Numbered from the stretch's first letter, positions 16,658 to 25,654 are shown. The stretch: DNA of 40,005 bases from Bacillota bacterium (GCA_023443315.1 JAEZVA010000027.1:1-40005); one strand, 5' to 3'. The notes: generated by a model not told the origin, from the letters alone. A program made the numbers and translations.

Positions 16658-17185
16658 TCACCTCCTTTCAAGTTCGGTGCGCAGTTTCTTAAGGGTACGG
16701 TACAGCTTGGATGATACCGTGCCCTGAGGACAGCCTAAAATGTCGGCAATCTCACGTGTCTTGTAACCTTCTACCACCGCTAAGAAGAGTATCGTGCGCT
16801 CGGAAGGGTCGATGGTGGAAAGTGCCGACATTAGCGCCAAGCGCTCGTCGTTGTCTGTATTAAGGTCAAAAGCAATCACATGCTCAGAGATATCCTCAGG
16901 ATCGATGTTCTGGCGGCTAGAGACATACTGCTTGATCCTGCGCTTGCAGCGTATGCTGATAATGCGCATCATCCACGCCTTGAACAGCTTGTCATCCCGC
17001 AGGTTCTTCAGCCCGCGAAAGCCCTCCAAAAACGCCTCAGACACCGCATCCTCCGCATCCTCCCGATTGCCTAGCGTGTAGTAGGCAAAGCGGTACAGAT
17101 CCTTGTATATCTCGGAATAAAGCGCGCCATACGCCTCTTTATCACCCTGTTTTGCTTTGTTGACCAGTGATAAGGTTATGTCCAT
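16658..17185 (-). CDS. ECF-type RNA polymerase sigma factor
   Basis: This 175-residue protein has the two-domain ECF layout. Region 2 (about 15-80) has LYRFAYYTLGNREDAEDAVSE and a helix with FKAWMMRI. Region 4 (about 115-170) has LSTIDPSERTILFLAVVEGYKTREIADILGCPQGTVSSKLYR, a clear helix-turn-helix that reads the -35 element. It would direct polymerase to a small regulon when released by its partner encoded 7 nt downstream. The ATG at 17185 follows AGGTGG; the upstream ATG of the frame (17215) lies before that site. A GAAAC motif typical of ECF -35 elements occurs upstream on the minus strand near 17250, which fits autoregulation but is weak evidence. Confidence 0.9.
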   Translation of the reverse strand: MDITLSLVNKAKQGDKEAYGALYSEIYKDLYRFAYYTLGNREDAEDAVSEAFLEGFRGLKNLRDDKLFKAWMMRIISIRCKRRIKQYVSSRQNIDPEDISEHVIAFDLNTDNDERLALMSALSTIDPSERTILFLAVVEGYKTREIADILGCPQGTVSSKLYRTLKKLRTELERR

Positions 17186-17693
17186 TGCAGCACCACCTGT
17201 TCTGTACTGCTGCATCTATATAGTGCGCAGTACATATAGTTTTGTTGCCGACGGTTTCTACAATTTTTTAAGTGCAACCGTCTCCCCCGTAAAAACAGCG
17301 GTTTTTGACCAAATTGCACCTATTTACGCAAACCATTGTACTATAAACCGTCTTGCAACCTGTTAACAAAATAAGAACGTTATCTGTTGACCGCACCTGA
17401 CGGGGACCCCTCTTTCCTCTGCCGCGGTCTTGACTAGCAGACGGACAAACCCCTATTGTTTTTCTTTGCTTTATGCCTGCCACCTCTTGATATTTATAAG
17501 CGCAACGCTCATAATAAATAGGGAATAGGCTGCTAATCGATATGAACTATCGTGGCGGCATTGCCGTTTATAGCGTGGTAATCGGCAAGGTGCATCTGTA
17601 GCTGTATTGCATCGCTGCCTAAAATAACATTTACTACTAGGGACAAAGAGCGTATGTCTAATCAGTCTGCGCGCACACGTAAAGGGGGACAAC
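17186..17693. other. Divergent intergenic region, sigma gene / YitT gene
   Basis: This 508-bp gap holds the upstream region of the ECF sigma gene on the left and a candidate YitT promoter at 17430-17459. The following leader of about 230 nt has no recognised riboswitch or ribosome-bound open frame. Nothing else was found. Confidence 0.45.
17430..17459 (+). promoter_or_regulatory. Possible promoter of YitT gene
   Basis: TTGACT and TATTGT are 18 bp apart. The -35 is good, the -10 weaker. The distance to the ATG is long, so another start nearer the gene is possible. Confidence 0.35.
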
Positions 17694-18569
17694 ATGGAAA
17701 ACGGGAGCAGTTCTAAGCGACTAAAGCTTGCAAAGCGCATTGGCGGTGACATCATCGGCTCATTCTTATACGCCGTGGGGATACACTGCTTTACCTCCGC
17801 GCACAACATCGCACCCGGCGGCGCAACGGGTATTGCAATTATCATAAACTACCTGACGGGTCTACCCATCGGTATTTTAATATTCTTAATTAACATTCCG
17901 CTTCTGCTGCTCGGCTGGCGGTTTTTGGGGCATAAATTCACCATCCGCACAATGATATCGGTGGCGATTATGACGGTGATTATGGACTACGTGGTCATCT
18001 ACCTGCCGGTGTACGAAGGCGACACCTTGCTCGCTTCGCTGTTTGGCGGCGTAGTAATGGGCGCGGGGCTTGCCATTGTGTTCATGGGCGGCTCCACCAC
18101 CGGCGGCACCGACATCGTAACGCGGCTGGTGCAGATTCGCTACCCGCATATGCAGCTGGGACGTCTGGTGTTTATGGTAGACCTTGTTGTAATTGGTGCC
18201 TCGATGCTCGTGTTCCGCAGCATCGATTCTGCGCTGTATGCCATCATCGCAATGTTTACAACAGGGCAGCTTATCGACGCGCTGCTGTATGGTTTAAATA
18301 CCGGCAAGCTGGTGCTGGTGGTAACATCGAAAAGCGAGGAGCTTGCAAAGCGCATCATCAGCGACCTAAACCGCGGTGTTACCATTCTAGACGGCAGGGG
18401 CGGTTTTTCGGGCGCAAGACGGGATATGCTGGTATGCGCCGTACGCAATGCGCAATACTTTAAGCTCAAGGCCATTGCGCATGAGCTTGACCCAAGGTCG
18501 TTTGTGATTGTGACCAGCGCAAACGAGATTCGCGGCGAGGGCTTTAAGCCCATTAAGGATGAGTTGTAG
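17694..18569 (+). CDS. YitT family membrane protein
   Basis: This 291-residue protein has five to six membrane helices in its first 210 residues (for example GILIFLINIPLLLLGW and FGGVVMGAGLAIVFMGG) and a C-terminal cytoplasmic domain of DUF2179 type with RGVTILDGRGGFSG and a closing ITSANEIRGEGF-like stretch. The conserved SAHNIAPGGATGIAIIINY near the N-terminus and STTGGTDI in the middle are typical of YitT proteins. The family is widespread in Firmicutes; its substrate is not established. The ATG at 17694 follows AAAGGGGG by about 7 nt. It is a single-gene unit ending in a strong terminator shared with the convergent ABC permease gene. Confidence 0.9.
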   Translation: MENGSSSKRLKLAKRIGGDIIGSFLYAVGIHCFTSAHNIAPGGATGIAIIINYLTGLPIGILIFLINIPLLLLGWRFLGHKFTIRTMISVAIMTVIMDYVVIYLPVYEGDTLLASLFGGVVMGAGLAIVFMGGSTTGGTDIVTRLVQIRYPHMQLGRLVFMVDLVVIGASMLVFRSIDSALYAIIAMFTTGQLIDALLYGLNTGKLVLVVTSKSEELAKRIISDLNRGVTILDGRGGFSGARRDMLVCAVRNAQYFKLKAIAHELDPRSFVIVTSANEIRGEGFKPIKDEL

Positions 18570-18673
18570 CCAACCTTTTCCTTTGTAGCCACCAAATATA
18601 TGGAATGAATAAAAACTTGTATCATTATAATAAACTGTTTTCATGGCAAATTTGTTACACACATAACCTACAA

Positions 18674-18712
18674 AAATCGAGGTGTGATTTTATGTAAATC
18701 GCACCTCGATTT
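18674..18712. terminator. Bidirectional terminator between YitT and ABC permease genes
   Basis: A 17-position stem (18674-18690 with 18696-18712) contains one G-T pair and a 5-nt loop, with T-runs on both strands. It closes two convergent genes. Confidence 0.8.
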
Positions 18713-18743
18713 CTATTTTGCCATTGTCCCGCTTACAAGAGCC

Positions 18744-21074
18744 TTACAGTATGGGCTGTAAAGCCCGTAAAAATTCCGGGGCGCTTGATTCGGGGATGAT
18801 ATATACCGATATCGACGGTGCGATATCGCCTGTGCCGTTTGCCCCATACGCATTTTCAAACGCCACAGTGTAATACCTTTCGCCCGCTTTTGCATGATAT
18901 TGTGCTACGCTTGCGCGCTCAAGCTGTGCGATCTGCCCGGGGTCGGTGATGCGATACCCGTTTAGAAACGCAACCATCTCGTCACTTAGCTGTGACCCGC
19001 CTGTTTCGTACGCGTATTCCTTGTAGTACTGGGCATTTTCTTCGTTCTTACGGAATTGCGACTCAAAGTAAAGCTCCTGTGCCGAAATACCATAATCGCT
19101 TGCGCTTACCACACCACCCAGTTGTTCGGTGGTATATGCTGCGCCGTTAACCCACAAGCCGGAGGTACCGTAGGAGACAAGGTATGCACCAGTAATACCG
19201 CTTGTATCGGGCACAGTGTCAATCTGCCATCCGATATCGCGCAGCACCGCAAGTGTGTTTGTGTTCCAGCTAAAGATGCGGTGGGTAGCCATGTCCTCCA
19301 CATAGCTCGTGCCCGTGCCTTCGGGTATTGCGACACTCGCCGTTGCGTCATGGTAACGCAGATTCAGCTGCAGGGTAAACAGCTCGCGCTCGGGGGGAGA
19401 CAGCATCTGCTCTTGGGTCGTATTAACGACATCCTCCTGCAGCGCACTCAGCAGCGCCTGCGCCTGTGACTGCGTCAGAGAAGTTGCGGCTTGTAAGGAG
19501 GGTAGGGTCATGTCAGCGCGGGATACCGATGCGATATCCTGTGCCCTGAGATAGGTGAACGGGCTGGTTTTTGCCCGAAATGCGGCGATGCCGTCGAGCG
19601 CGTACAGCTGATCCCTTGCCTCTATCGGGGTTTTAGAGAAGGTGCGTGTTAGCGTCCTGCCGTTTTTCAGCGTATAGGTCATGTTGATGCTGGAATTGAG
19701 CAATCCTTTTTGAGACAGCGACTCCTCATCGTAATCCACCCCGTTTATCTGTGCAAAGCCCTCACCCAGTGTAATCGCTTCATGCACCTTGAGCACCTGT
19801 GCAATCACCTCAGAATCGGTAAAGTCTCTTTTGTAGTAATCACTCAGGTTGTTGTAATTGGGAATGTATTTTAAATAAAAGTAGTTTCCCGCTCCACCGT
19901 AGTCAATGGCTACGCTTTGTACCTTTGTACCATCGGGCACGCGCTGCGAATACCCGAGCCCGCCGGTGTATAACACGCCGGTGTACACCAGGATAGCCGC
20001 CGCGACGCATGCAAACTGCAACAGCATTCTGCCAAACGTCTTAAACCCGCGGGCGAGGATTGCTTCAATAATAAAATACGCCACAAACGCGCCCAGCAAA
20101 AAGCCCAGTGTGGCACTAATCCAGTTGTTTGCAAGGACTTGTGAGAACAAAAGCGCAATCAAGATACCCGCAATGTCCGCGCCAAGCAGCTTTGTTAAGA
20201 GCTGAATCGCGCCGCCGGAACGGGAGGTTCCTGCAATCTCGTTGTCGCGTCGCCGATACAGTACAAGCGCGAAAAAGGCTATTAGCGCCGCCGCAATCGG
20301 CCAGATAATTAGGCTTAAAACGGTGTACTGGGCTTCGACGAGCGTCCCTCCGTCGAGCAGCCTGCGAAACGGAGCGATAACGGGAGAAATGTTGAGTATA
20401 AAATTGTTGAGCATCGAGGTTGAGGAATACCCAATCAATGCCGTCGAAAGGAAGGTGCGATTTAGTAGCAGCACGATGCTTGGTGCACCGCACAGTGTGA
20501 GTGTAAACATGGCGGTGTCAAACACCGTACCGGTGTTCACCGCGCAGAACACGGTGATGCAGAGAACCGCCGCGGCGTATACAAAGAACGACGTAAGGTC
20601 TACCGTCCATAGTAGCCAGCTGTTTTCGTATGCCTTTAAAATGCCCTGCGCCCCAAACAAGATAGCAGCGTTAAGCAGATACGGAATGAGCAAAATAGTC
20701 AGCCCGCCCAGCAGCTTGCTCAGCAGCAGCCGCTCGCGTTTGACCGGCAACGCGCCGAACACATCCACCGCCTGGCGGTTGTGCATGTACGAGCTGATAA
20801 TCAGCCCCACCACCAGTGCGCCGGCAAGGGCGACGAATAGAAATAGCGCAAAGTTGCCAGAGCCGTATATCCCGGTATCGTAGCTTGAATACAGCATATC
20901 GGCACTGCCCGTTCTTTTTTGCCCCAAACGGTTTAGGCTCTGGATGACAAACGGCAGTGGCCCCGATAAGAATAGAAGCAGAAAGAATGCGACCATCAGA
21001 CCGATGCTGGATTTTATTGTGTGAAGATACAGGCTGCGTGCGCGGCTATTAGTCGATAAGCTGGCTGAAGTCAT
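18744..21074 (-). CDS. ABC transporter permease with large extracytoplasmic domain
   Basis: This 776-residue membrane protein works with the ATPase encoded just upstream. The N-terminal half shows an ABC-2 type permease: a first helix with GLMVAFFLLLFLSGPLPFV, then helices at roughly 60-85, 110-135, 150-180, 190-215, 240-265 and 290-345. After a further helix (AACVAAAILVYTGVLYTGG) comes a C-terminal region of about 400 residues with no membrane segments, probably outside the cell; I recall similar permeases annotated with DUF6449, but this is not checked. The ATG at 21074 follows GGAGG by 9 nt and overlaps the ATPase gene by 26 bp, so the genes are translationally coupled. With the GntR gene it forms a YtrA-like operon; export of a cell-wall or peptide compound is a guess. 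Confidence 0.8.
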   Translation of the reverse strand: MTSASLSTNSRARSLYLHTIKSSIGLMVAFFLLLFLSGPLPFVIQSLNRLGQKRTGSADMLYSSYDTGIYGSGNFALFLFVALAGALVVGLIISSYMHNRQAVDVFGALPVKRERLLLSKLLGGLTILLIPYLLNAAILFGAQGILKAYENSWLLWTVDLTSFFVYAAAVLCITVFCAVNTGTVFDTAMFTLTLCGAPSIVLLLNRTFLSTALIGYSSTSMLNNFILNISPVIAPFRRLLDGGTLVEAQYTVLSLIIWPIAAALIAFFALVLYRRRDNEIAGTSRSGGAIQLLTKLLGADIAGILIALLFSQVLANNWISATLGFLLGAFVAYFIIEAILARGFKTFGRMLLQFACVAAAILVYTGVLYTGGLGYSQRVPDGTKVQSVAIDYGGAGNYFYLKYIPNYNNLSDYYKRDFTDSEVIAQVLKVHEAITLGEGFAQINGVDYDEESLSQKGLLNSSINMTYTLKNGRTLTRTFSKTPIEARDQLYALDGIAAFRAKTSPFTYLRAQDIASVSRADMTLPSLQAATSLTQSQAQALLSALQEDVVNTTQEQMLSPPERELFTLQLNLRYHDATASVAIPEGTGTSYVEDMATHRIFSWNTNTLAVLRDIGWQIDTVPDTSGITGAYLVSYGTSGLWVNGAAYTTEQLGGVVSASDYGISAQELYFESQFRKNEENAQYYKEYAYETGGSQLSDEMVAFLNGYRITDPGQIAQLERASVAQYHAKAGERYYTVAFENAYGANGTGDIAPSISVYIIPESSAPEFLRALQPIL

Positions 21075-21948
21075 AGCCCGTTCCCTCCATTTCATACAAG
21101 AATATCTCCTCTAGTGTAAGTGGAAGAAGCTCTACAAACAAGGGCTCGAGCGCACCGAGGCGTGCCTCGATCTCCTCGTGGTTTCCGCGCAGCACCATGG
21201 TTGCCACGCGTCCGCTCGTCTCGACCTTGAGCGCACCCAGATCCTGAAACGCATCCTGTGGGATCTCGTGGGCAAACGCAATCTGCGCCTTGTGCATGGT
21301 GTCCTTTAAGGTGTCGTAATCGCGCTCAATCACGAGGCGTCCGTAATGCAGAAGACCAATCTTGGTGCACAGATCCTCAAGCTCTCTCAGGTTGTGGGAG
21401 GTGATGACGGTGGTAAGCCCCGTATCCGCCGATTTTTCGGCGATGATGCGTTTGAGTAGTGCGCGCATCACAGGGTCTAGCCCGTCAAACGCCTCATCCA
21501 GCAGCAAAAAGTCGGGGCCTGCGCTGAGTGCTAGCAGCAGCGACGCCTGACGCTTCATTCCCTTTGAGAAGGAGTGGATGCGCTTTTTGGTGTTCAGCGG
21601 AAAGATGCCGCACAGGCGTTTGTAGGTTGCTTCATCCCAGCCCGAGTAAAAATTTCGGTAAAAATCCGCCATCGATTCAATGGTGGACTGCGGAAAAAAG
21701 TACGGCTCGTCACTGACAAAAAAGATCTTATCCTTTAGCGCCGCGTTTTCAAAGGTCGGCTTGCCGTCTATTGTAACGGTTCCCCCGTCTGCACAGTATA
21801 CCCCTGCAATAATGCGCAGCAGGGTGCTTTTACCCGAGCCGTTTGAGCCGATTAGACCGTAAACGCCGCCGCCCTCTATCGCGAGCGTCACGCTCCCCAA
21901 CGCCTTGGTTTCGTCAAACAGCTTGGTTACCTCGTTTACTGCTATCAT
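21049..21948 (-). CDS. ABC transporter ATP-binding protein
   Basis: This 299-residue ATPase powers the permease encoded by the overlapping downstream gene. It shows Walker A (GSNGSGKST at about 34-42), the signature FSKGMKRQASLLLAL, Walker B with the catalytic Glu (FLLLDEAFDGLDP), and the switch His in ITSHNLREL. The signature reads SKGMK in place of LSGGQ, as in the CcmA/YtrB branch linked to ABC-2 permeases. The C-terminal extension of about 80 residues ends in EEIFLYEME, also usual for that branch. It follows the GntR gene by 112 bp, with a weak ribosome site. Confidence 0.92.
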   Translation of the reverse strand: MIAVNEVTKLFDETKALGSVTLAIEGGGVYGLIGSNGSGKSTLLRIIAGVYCADGGTVTIDGKPTFENAALKDKIFFVSDEPYFFPQSTIESMADFYRNFYSGWDEATYKRLCGIFPLNTKKRIHSFSKGMKRQASLLLALSAGPDFLLLDEAFDGLDPVMRALLKRIIAEKSADTGLTTVITSHNLRELEDLCTKIGLLHYGRLVIERDYDTLKDTMHKAQIAFAHEIPQDAFQDLGALKVETSGRVATMVLRGNHEEIEARLGALEPLFVELLPLTLEEIFLYEMEGTGYDFSQLID

Positions 21949-22060
21949 GCCCTGTCACCATGCCTTTCCGGCTTTATGTGTATGCAAGTAAAGCCTGTCG
22001 AGTAATTGTCTCGTAGCCATACGCGTTGAGACGGGATGCTTTTTGGTTTAAACAACCGTT

Positions 22061-22435
22061 TCATACATTCCCCTCCCCGTATACCCGGTCGACAATCTGT
22101 GTAACCTCATCCTTATTAATATTTACCATCCTGCATGCAATACACGCGCTGCGCAGCCGTTCTTTTATCTCGGTGCGCAGCGTGACATTCTTTGCAACGC
22201 CCTGTGCCACAAAGCTGCCCCGACCGGGCGCGGAATACACCACACCATCGCGCTCCAGCTCCTGGTATGCCTTTTGCACGGTGTTGGGATTGATAGCTAG
22301 CTCCTTTGCCAGACTACGAACCGACGGCAGCTGCTCGTTGGGCTCCATCACCCCGAGCATCGCAAGGCGAAGGATGCTCTCCTTTAGCTGCTCGTAGATG
22401 GGTTTGCGGCTTGTAAAATCGATGGATATCTTCAT
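22061..22435 (-). CDS. GntR family regulator, YtrA subfamily
   Basis: This 124-residue repressor has an N-terminal winged helix-turn-helix with PIYEQLKESIL, LPSVRSLAKELAINPNTVQK and AYQELERDGVVYSAPGRGSFV, and a short C-terminal helical dimerisation tail. Lack of a ligand-binding domain and the short length place it in the YtrA subfamily, which controls neighbouring ABC transporters. The ATG at 22435 gives the usual MKISIDF start; the frame runs further upstream to 22510 without a better ribosome site. Its promoter (22544-22572) is a perfect consensus, and a 10-bp inverted repeat sits over the start site, so autorepression of the whole operon is the likely control. Confidence 0.9.
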   Translation of the reverse strand: MKISIDFTSRKPIYEQLKESILRLAMLGVMEPNEQLPSVRSLAKELAINPNTVQKAYQELERDGVVYSAPGRGSFVAQGVAKNVTLRTEIKERLRSACIACRMVNINKDEVTQIVDRVYGEGNV

Positions 22436-22508
22436 TGCTGTGACCACACCCTTTCCGGCCTTGTAACGCACAAGGCCCTTTGGTAAGGAATTTCCGTCAG
22501 ACGCTATC

Positions 22509-22542
22509 ACTGTATTAAGTGTACTGTTTGTGTTAATACAGT
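22509..22542. promoter_or_regulatory. Inverted-repeat operator of GntR/ABC operon
   Basis: ACTGTATTAA (22509-22518) and TTAATACAGT (22533-22542) are perfect inverted arms separated by 14 bp. They begin right after the -10 box and cover the expected start site near 22537, the right place for a repressor. The GntR protein encoded just downstream is the natural candidate. Confidence 0.65.
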
Positions 22543-22543
22543 T

Positions 22544-22572
22544 ATTATACTTATGTTGCCCACTGCTGTCAA
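22544..22572 (-). promoter_or_regulatory. Perfect consensus promoter of GntR/ABC operon
   Basis: On the minus strand TTGACA (22572-22567) and TATAAT (22549-22544) are exactly 17 bp apart, with no mismatch. Such a strong promoter normally needs a repressor, which fits the operator next to it. Confidence 0.85.
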
Positions 22573-22595
22573 TGCTTTGTTTTTCGCAGCAAAAT

Positions 22596-22619
22596 GGGCG
22601 GGCACCTTCGTGCCCGCCC
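22596..22619 (-). terminator. Terminator of proline-tail membrane protein gene
   Basis: A 10-bp GC-rich stem (22596-22605 with 22610-22619) with loop CTTC is followed by ATTTTG on the minus strand. It lies 45 nt beyond the stop and just upstream of the GntR promoter. Confidence 0.65.
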
Positions 22620-22663
22620 GATAAAGCAAATATTTGTATAGCTGACTTTTATTTAGGTTGTAT

Positions 22664-23395
22664 TTACTGCTCGGTTTCGTCCTGTCGGGGCGGTTGTGCA
22701 TCCGGCTGAGGCGGCGCTGCATAGCCCTGACCACCGGCGACGGGTGGGGTGTAATAAGGCTGTGCAGGGGGCGCCGGACGCCACTGGGGGTTCTGCGCAC
22801 CGTAAATCGAGATGGCAGGCTTGTTGCGGATGCTTAACACCAAGAACGGCTCGACAATGTTAAACAGAATCGAGAGCACCAAAAACAACACCGCGTTGTT
22901 CGGCACATAGTCGATATAGACACGGTACATGGCAATGTAATACACAACCGCATACCCGATGGTCAGCGCACTAATCAAAAGTGACACGAGGGAAAGGATG
23001 AGTGAAAGCTCGGCGCTTTGATTAAAGAACTGGGCGTAGCCGTCCATATTCCCCATAGAACCGAACAGGGCGCGCATCATACTAATAGAGTATACCAATT
23101 GAAACACGCCGTAAGCCGATACGCCGACCTTGGCGACGATGCTGGCAAGCAAAAGCCAAACCCGCAGCTTGGTGCTCTTGCCGTTGCGGTAGTTGATGTC
23201 GTCGGCAACTGCACCCTTTAGGTAGTCGCTTGCAACGGGTATCCACGCAAGCCACGGTCTGTTGTAGCCCCGGTTTTTGGCGATAGAATAAAAGGCTACC
23301 GCATTCAAGATATAAATCACAATTCCAAATATTGCGCCAATACCCGCCGCGGCGGCAATAGCACCCATCATTATATTCATTACGTTCGAGGTCAT
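22664..23395 (-). CDS. Uncharacterised membrane protein with proline-rich cytoplasmic tail
   Basis: This 243-residue protein has four to five membrane helices (about 10-35, 75-100, 120-145, 150-170 and 178-195) and a tail of about 45 residues rich in Pro, Gln, Tyr and Ala. After the first helix comes AKNRGYNRPWLAWIPVASDY, which resembles a motif I recall from many uncharacterised Firmicutes membrane proteins. The function is unknown; the tail could bind a partner or the ribosome. The ATG at 23395 is preferred over a TTG at 23410, but neither has a strong ribosome site, so the start is uncertain. It has its own terminator. Confidence 0.7.
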   Translation of the reverse strand: MTSNVMNIMMGAIAAAAGIGAIFGIVIYILNAVAFYSIAKNRGYNRPWLAWIPVASDYLKGAVADDINYRNGKSTKLRVWLLLASIVAKVGVSAYGVFQLVYSISMMRALFGSMGNMDGYAQFFNQSAELSLILSLVSLLISALTIGYAVVYYIAMYRVYIDYVPNNAVLFLVLSILFNIVEPFLVLSIRNKPAISIYGAQNPQWRPAPPAQPYYTPPVAGGQGYAAPPQPDAQPPRQDETEQ

Positions 23396-23520
23396 ATCCA
23401 AAATAATCAAACCCTTCTATAAAACAATTGTCGTTTGCCAATTCACACTGGTCTTTGCTTATATCATTGTAGCATACCCGATATAAGACTTCAACCAAAA
23501 CAAGTATTGTTTTCCATACA

Positions 23521-23553
23521 AAAGCGCCGCCTCCCATGCGGAAGCGGCGCTGT
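23521..23553 (-). terminator. Terminator of EF-G-like gene
   Basis: AGCGCCGC (23523-23530) pairs with GCGGCGCT (23544-23551), with further pairing inside. On the minus strand it is followed by TTTTG, about 28 nt after the stop. Confidence 0.7.
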
Positions 23554-23578
23554 GCTGTGTTTGATAAAATACCGAAAA

Positions 23579-25654
23579 CTATTTCTCTTCTTCCTCGCGC
23601 AGGAGCTTTGCCTCTTCGATTACCGCCGCTTCTAGGTGAGCGGGCAGTTGCTCGTAGCGCGCAAAGGTAAGAGAAAAGCTGCCGCGTCCCTGTGTCATTG
23701 AGCGCAGTACGGTGGTGAAGTCGCTCATCTCGCTCATCGGAACCTCGGCCTCTACCATCTGCTGTCCGTCCTCGGTGGGGTTCATGCCCAGTACCCGCCC
23801 GCGGCGTTTGTTCATCTCACTGATGACATCGCCGGTGTTCGTGTCGGGCACCGTAATCTTTGCGCTGCCGATTGGCTCAAGCAGCACGGGGGATGCCTGG
23901 GGTAGACCCGTCTTATATGCAATAGACGCCGCCATCTTAAACGACATTTCAGAGGAATCCACCGGGTGGTACGAACCGTCTACCAGCCTTGCCTTAAGAC
24001 CCACCACGGGGTATCCGGCAAGCACACCCTTCTTAATACTATCGCGCAGACCCTTTTCTACCGCGGGGAAGAAGTTCTTAGGTACCGAGCCGCCGAACAC
24101 CTTATCCTCAAACTCCATATCCTCGCTGTCGCAGGGTTCAAACTCAATCCATACATCGCCGAACTGACCGTGTCCACCCGACTGCTTCTTGTGGCGACCC
24201 TGCACCTTAACCTTTTTGCGGATGGTCTCGCGGTAGGGTACGCGCGGTTTTTCGAGCAGTACGTCCACGCCAAATTTGCTTTTGAGCTTGGATACCATCA
24301 CATCCAGGTGCTGTTCACCCAGACCCGAAAGAACCTGCTGGTGCGTTTCGGTATTCAGCGCAAAGCCCAAGGAGGGGTCCTCCTCCATCAGCCTTTGAAT
24401 GCCCTGGGCAATCTTGCCCTCGTCGCCCTTTGCCTTAACGGTAACCGCCATGCTCATGCAGGGCGCGGGGAACACCACCGGCGCAAAGCTGATAACCCGC
24501 TTCGGGTCACACAGGGTGTCGCCCGTAACGGTGTCGGATAGCTTGGACACTGCCCCGATATCGCCCGCGAACACTGCCTGCGCATCCTCCTGCTTTTTGC
24601 CCTTGACAAAGATGAGCTTTCCTAAGCGCTCGGGGTTTCCGGTTCTTGCATTGACGGGGGCTGCGTCGCTCGTCAGCTTACCCGAAATGACCTTAAAGTA
24701 AGACAGCTTGCCCACAAACGGGTCGGCTACCGTCTTAAATATGAACATGGCAAGGGGGGCAGCTTCGTCGCAGTTAACCGCAACCTCTTTGCCCGACGCG
24801 TCCTTTGCTGTTTCGCCAGCCTTGCTTTTTGCTGTGGGCAACAAGCTTGCAATCGCATCAAGTAGCATATCCACGCCCGCAAGGGTAAGCCCAGAGCCGC
24901 AGAGCACCGGCGTCAGCTTGCCGTTTTTGGTTGCCTCCACAATGCCATTTGTAAGCTCCTCGGCGGTAAACGCCTCGCCCATAAAGAATTTTTCCATCAG
25001 TGCTTCGTCGGTCTCTGCAACCGCTTCGCTGAGCGCGGAGAGCGGCTCGTCTATGACCCCAGCGGGAACGGGAACCTCAGTCGCCTTACCCGCAGCGTCG
25101 TACTGATATGCCTTGCCGGTTAGAAGATTGATATAGCAGCTGATCTTGCGATTTTCCACATGCGGTATCACCACCGGGCAAACCGTCGAGCCAAAGCTGC
25201 TTTTTAAGCTTGCAAACGCCTTTGTGTAGTCGGCGTTTTCGTTATCCATCTTGGTGATAAACACCATGGTTGCCTTTGCGTTCTTGGTTGCCATCTTGTA
25301 CGCCTTTTCGGCGCCGACGGTAACACCAGACTTGCCGGAAATGGCGATGATAACGCTTTCGGCAGGACGCACGCCCTCACACAAGCCGGATTCAAAGTCG
25401 AACAACCCGGGGGTGTCGATTATATTAATCTTCCCGCCCCCGTACTCTATCGGCGCAAGGGAAGCGGAAACCGAAACCTTACGTTTAATCTCTTCCGAAT
25501 CATAATCGCATACCGTATTGCCGTCGATCACCTTTCCCAAACGGTCTGTGCCCTTTGTCAGAAACAAAAGAGCCTCCGCCAATGTTGTTTTTCCGGATCC
25601 GCCGTGTCCTGCCAAGGCAACGTTTCTGATTTTGTCAGCCGTATATTGCCTCAA
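23579..25654 (-). CDS. EF-G-like translational GTPase (second EF-G type)
   Basis: This 691-residue protein has the five-domain EF-G plan: the G domain with P-loop GHGGSGKT (16-23) and DTPG (80-83), domain II, domain III, domain IV with GGHGQFGDVWIEFEP, and domain V with MTQGRGSFSLTFARYE. It belongs to the non-canonical EF-G branch common in Clostridia (start pattern xxYxxDKIRNVAL), which exists beside the housekeeping fusA; its exact role is unclear. The guanine-recognition motif reads TKMD (134-137) in place of NKMD. The conserved start corresponds to a TTG at 25654, 9 nt after AAAGGGG; an upstream TTG frame (25702) has no support. It is not near rpsL/rpsG/tuf, which also speaks against the main fusA. 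Confidence 0.88.
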   Translation of the reverse strand: MRQYTADKIRNVALAGHGGSGKTTLAEALLFLTKGTDRLGKVIDGNTVCDYDSEEIKRKVSVSASLAPIEYGGGKINIIDTPGLFDFESGLCEGVRPAESVIIAISGKSGVTVGAEKAYKMATKNAKATMVFITKMDNENADYTKAFASLKSSFGSTVCPVVIPHVENRKISCYINLLTGKAYQYDAAGKATEVPVPAGVIDEPLSALSEAVAETDEALMEKFFMGEAFTAEELTNGIVEATKNGKLTPVLCGSGLTLAGVDMLLDAIASLLPTAKSKAGETAKDASGKEVAVNCDEAAPLAMFIFKTVADPFVGKLSYFKVISGKLTSDAAPVNARTGNPERLGKLIFVKGKKQEDAQAVFAGDIGAVSKLSDTVTGDTLCDPKRVISFAPVVFPAPCMSMAVTVKAKGDEGKIAQGIQRLMEEDPSLGFALNTETHQQVLSGLGEQHLDVMVSKLKSKFGVDVLLEKPRVPYRETIRKKVKVQGRHKKQSGGHGQFGDVWIEFEPCDSEDMEFEDKVFGGSVPKNFFPAVEKGLRDSIKKGVLAGYPVVGLKARLVDGSYHPVDSSEMSFKMAASIAYKTGLPQASPVLLEPIGSAKITVPDTNTGDVISEMNKRRGRVLGMNPTEDGQQMVEAEVPMSEMSDFTTVLRSMTQGRGSFSLTFARYEQLPAHLEAAVIEEAKLLREEEEK

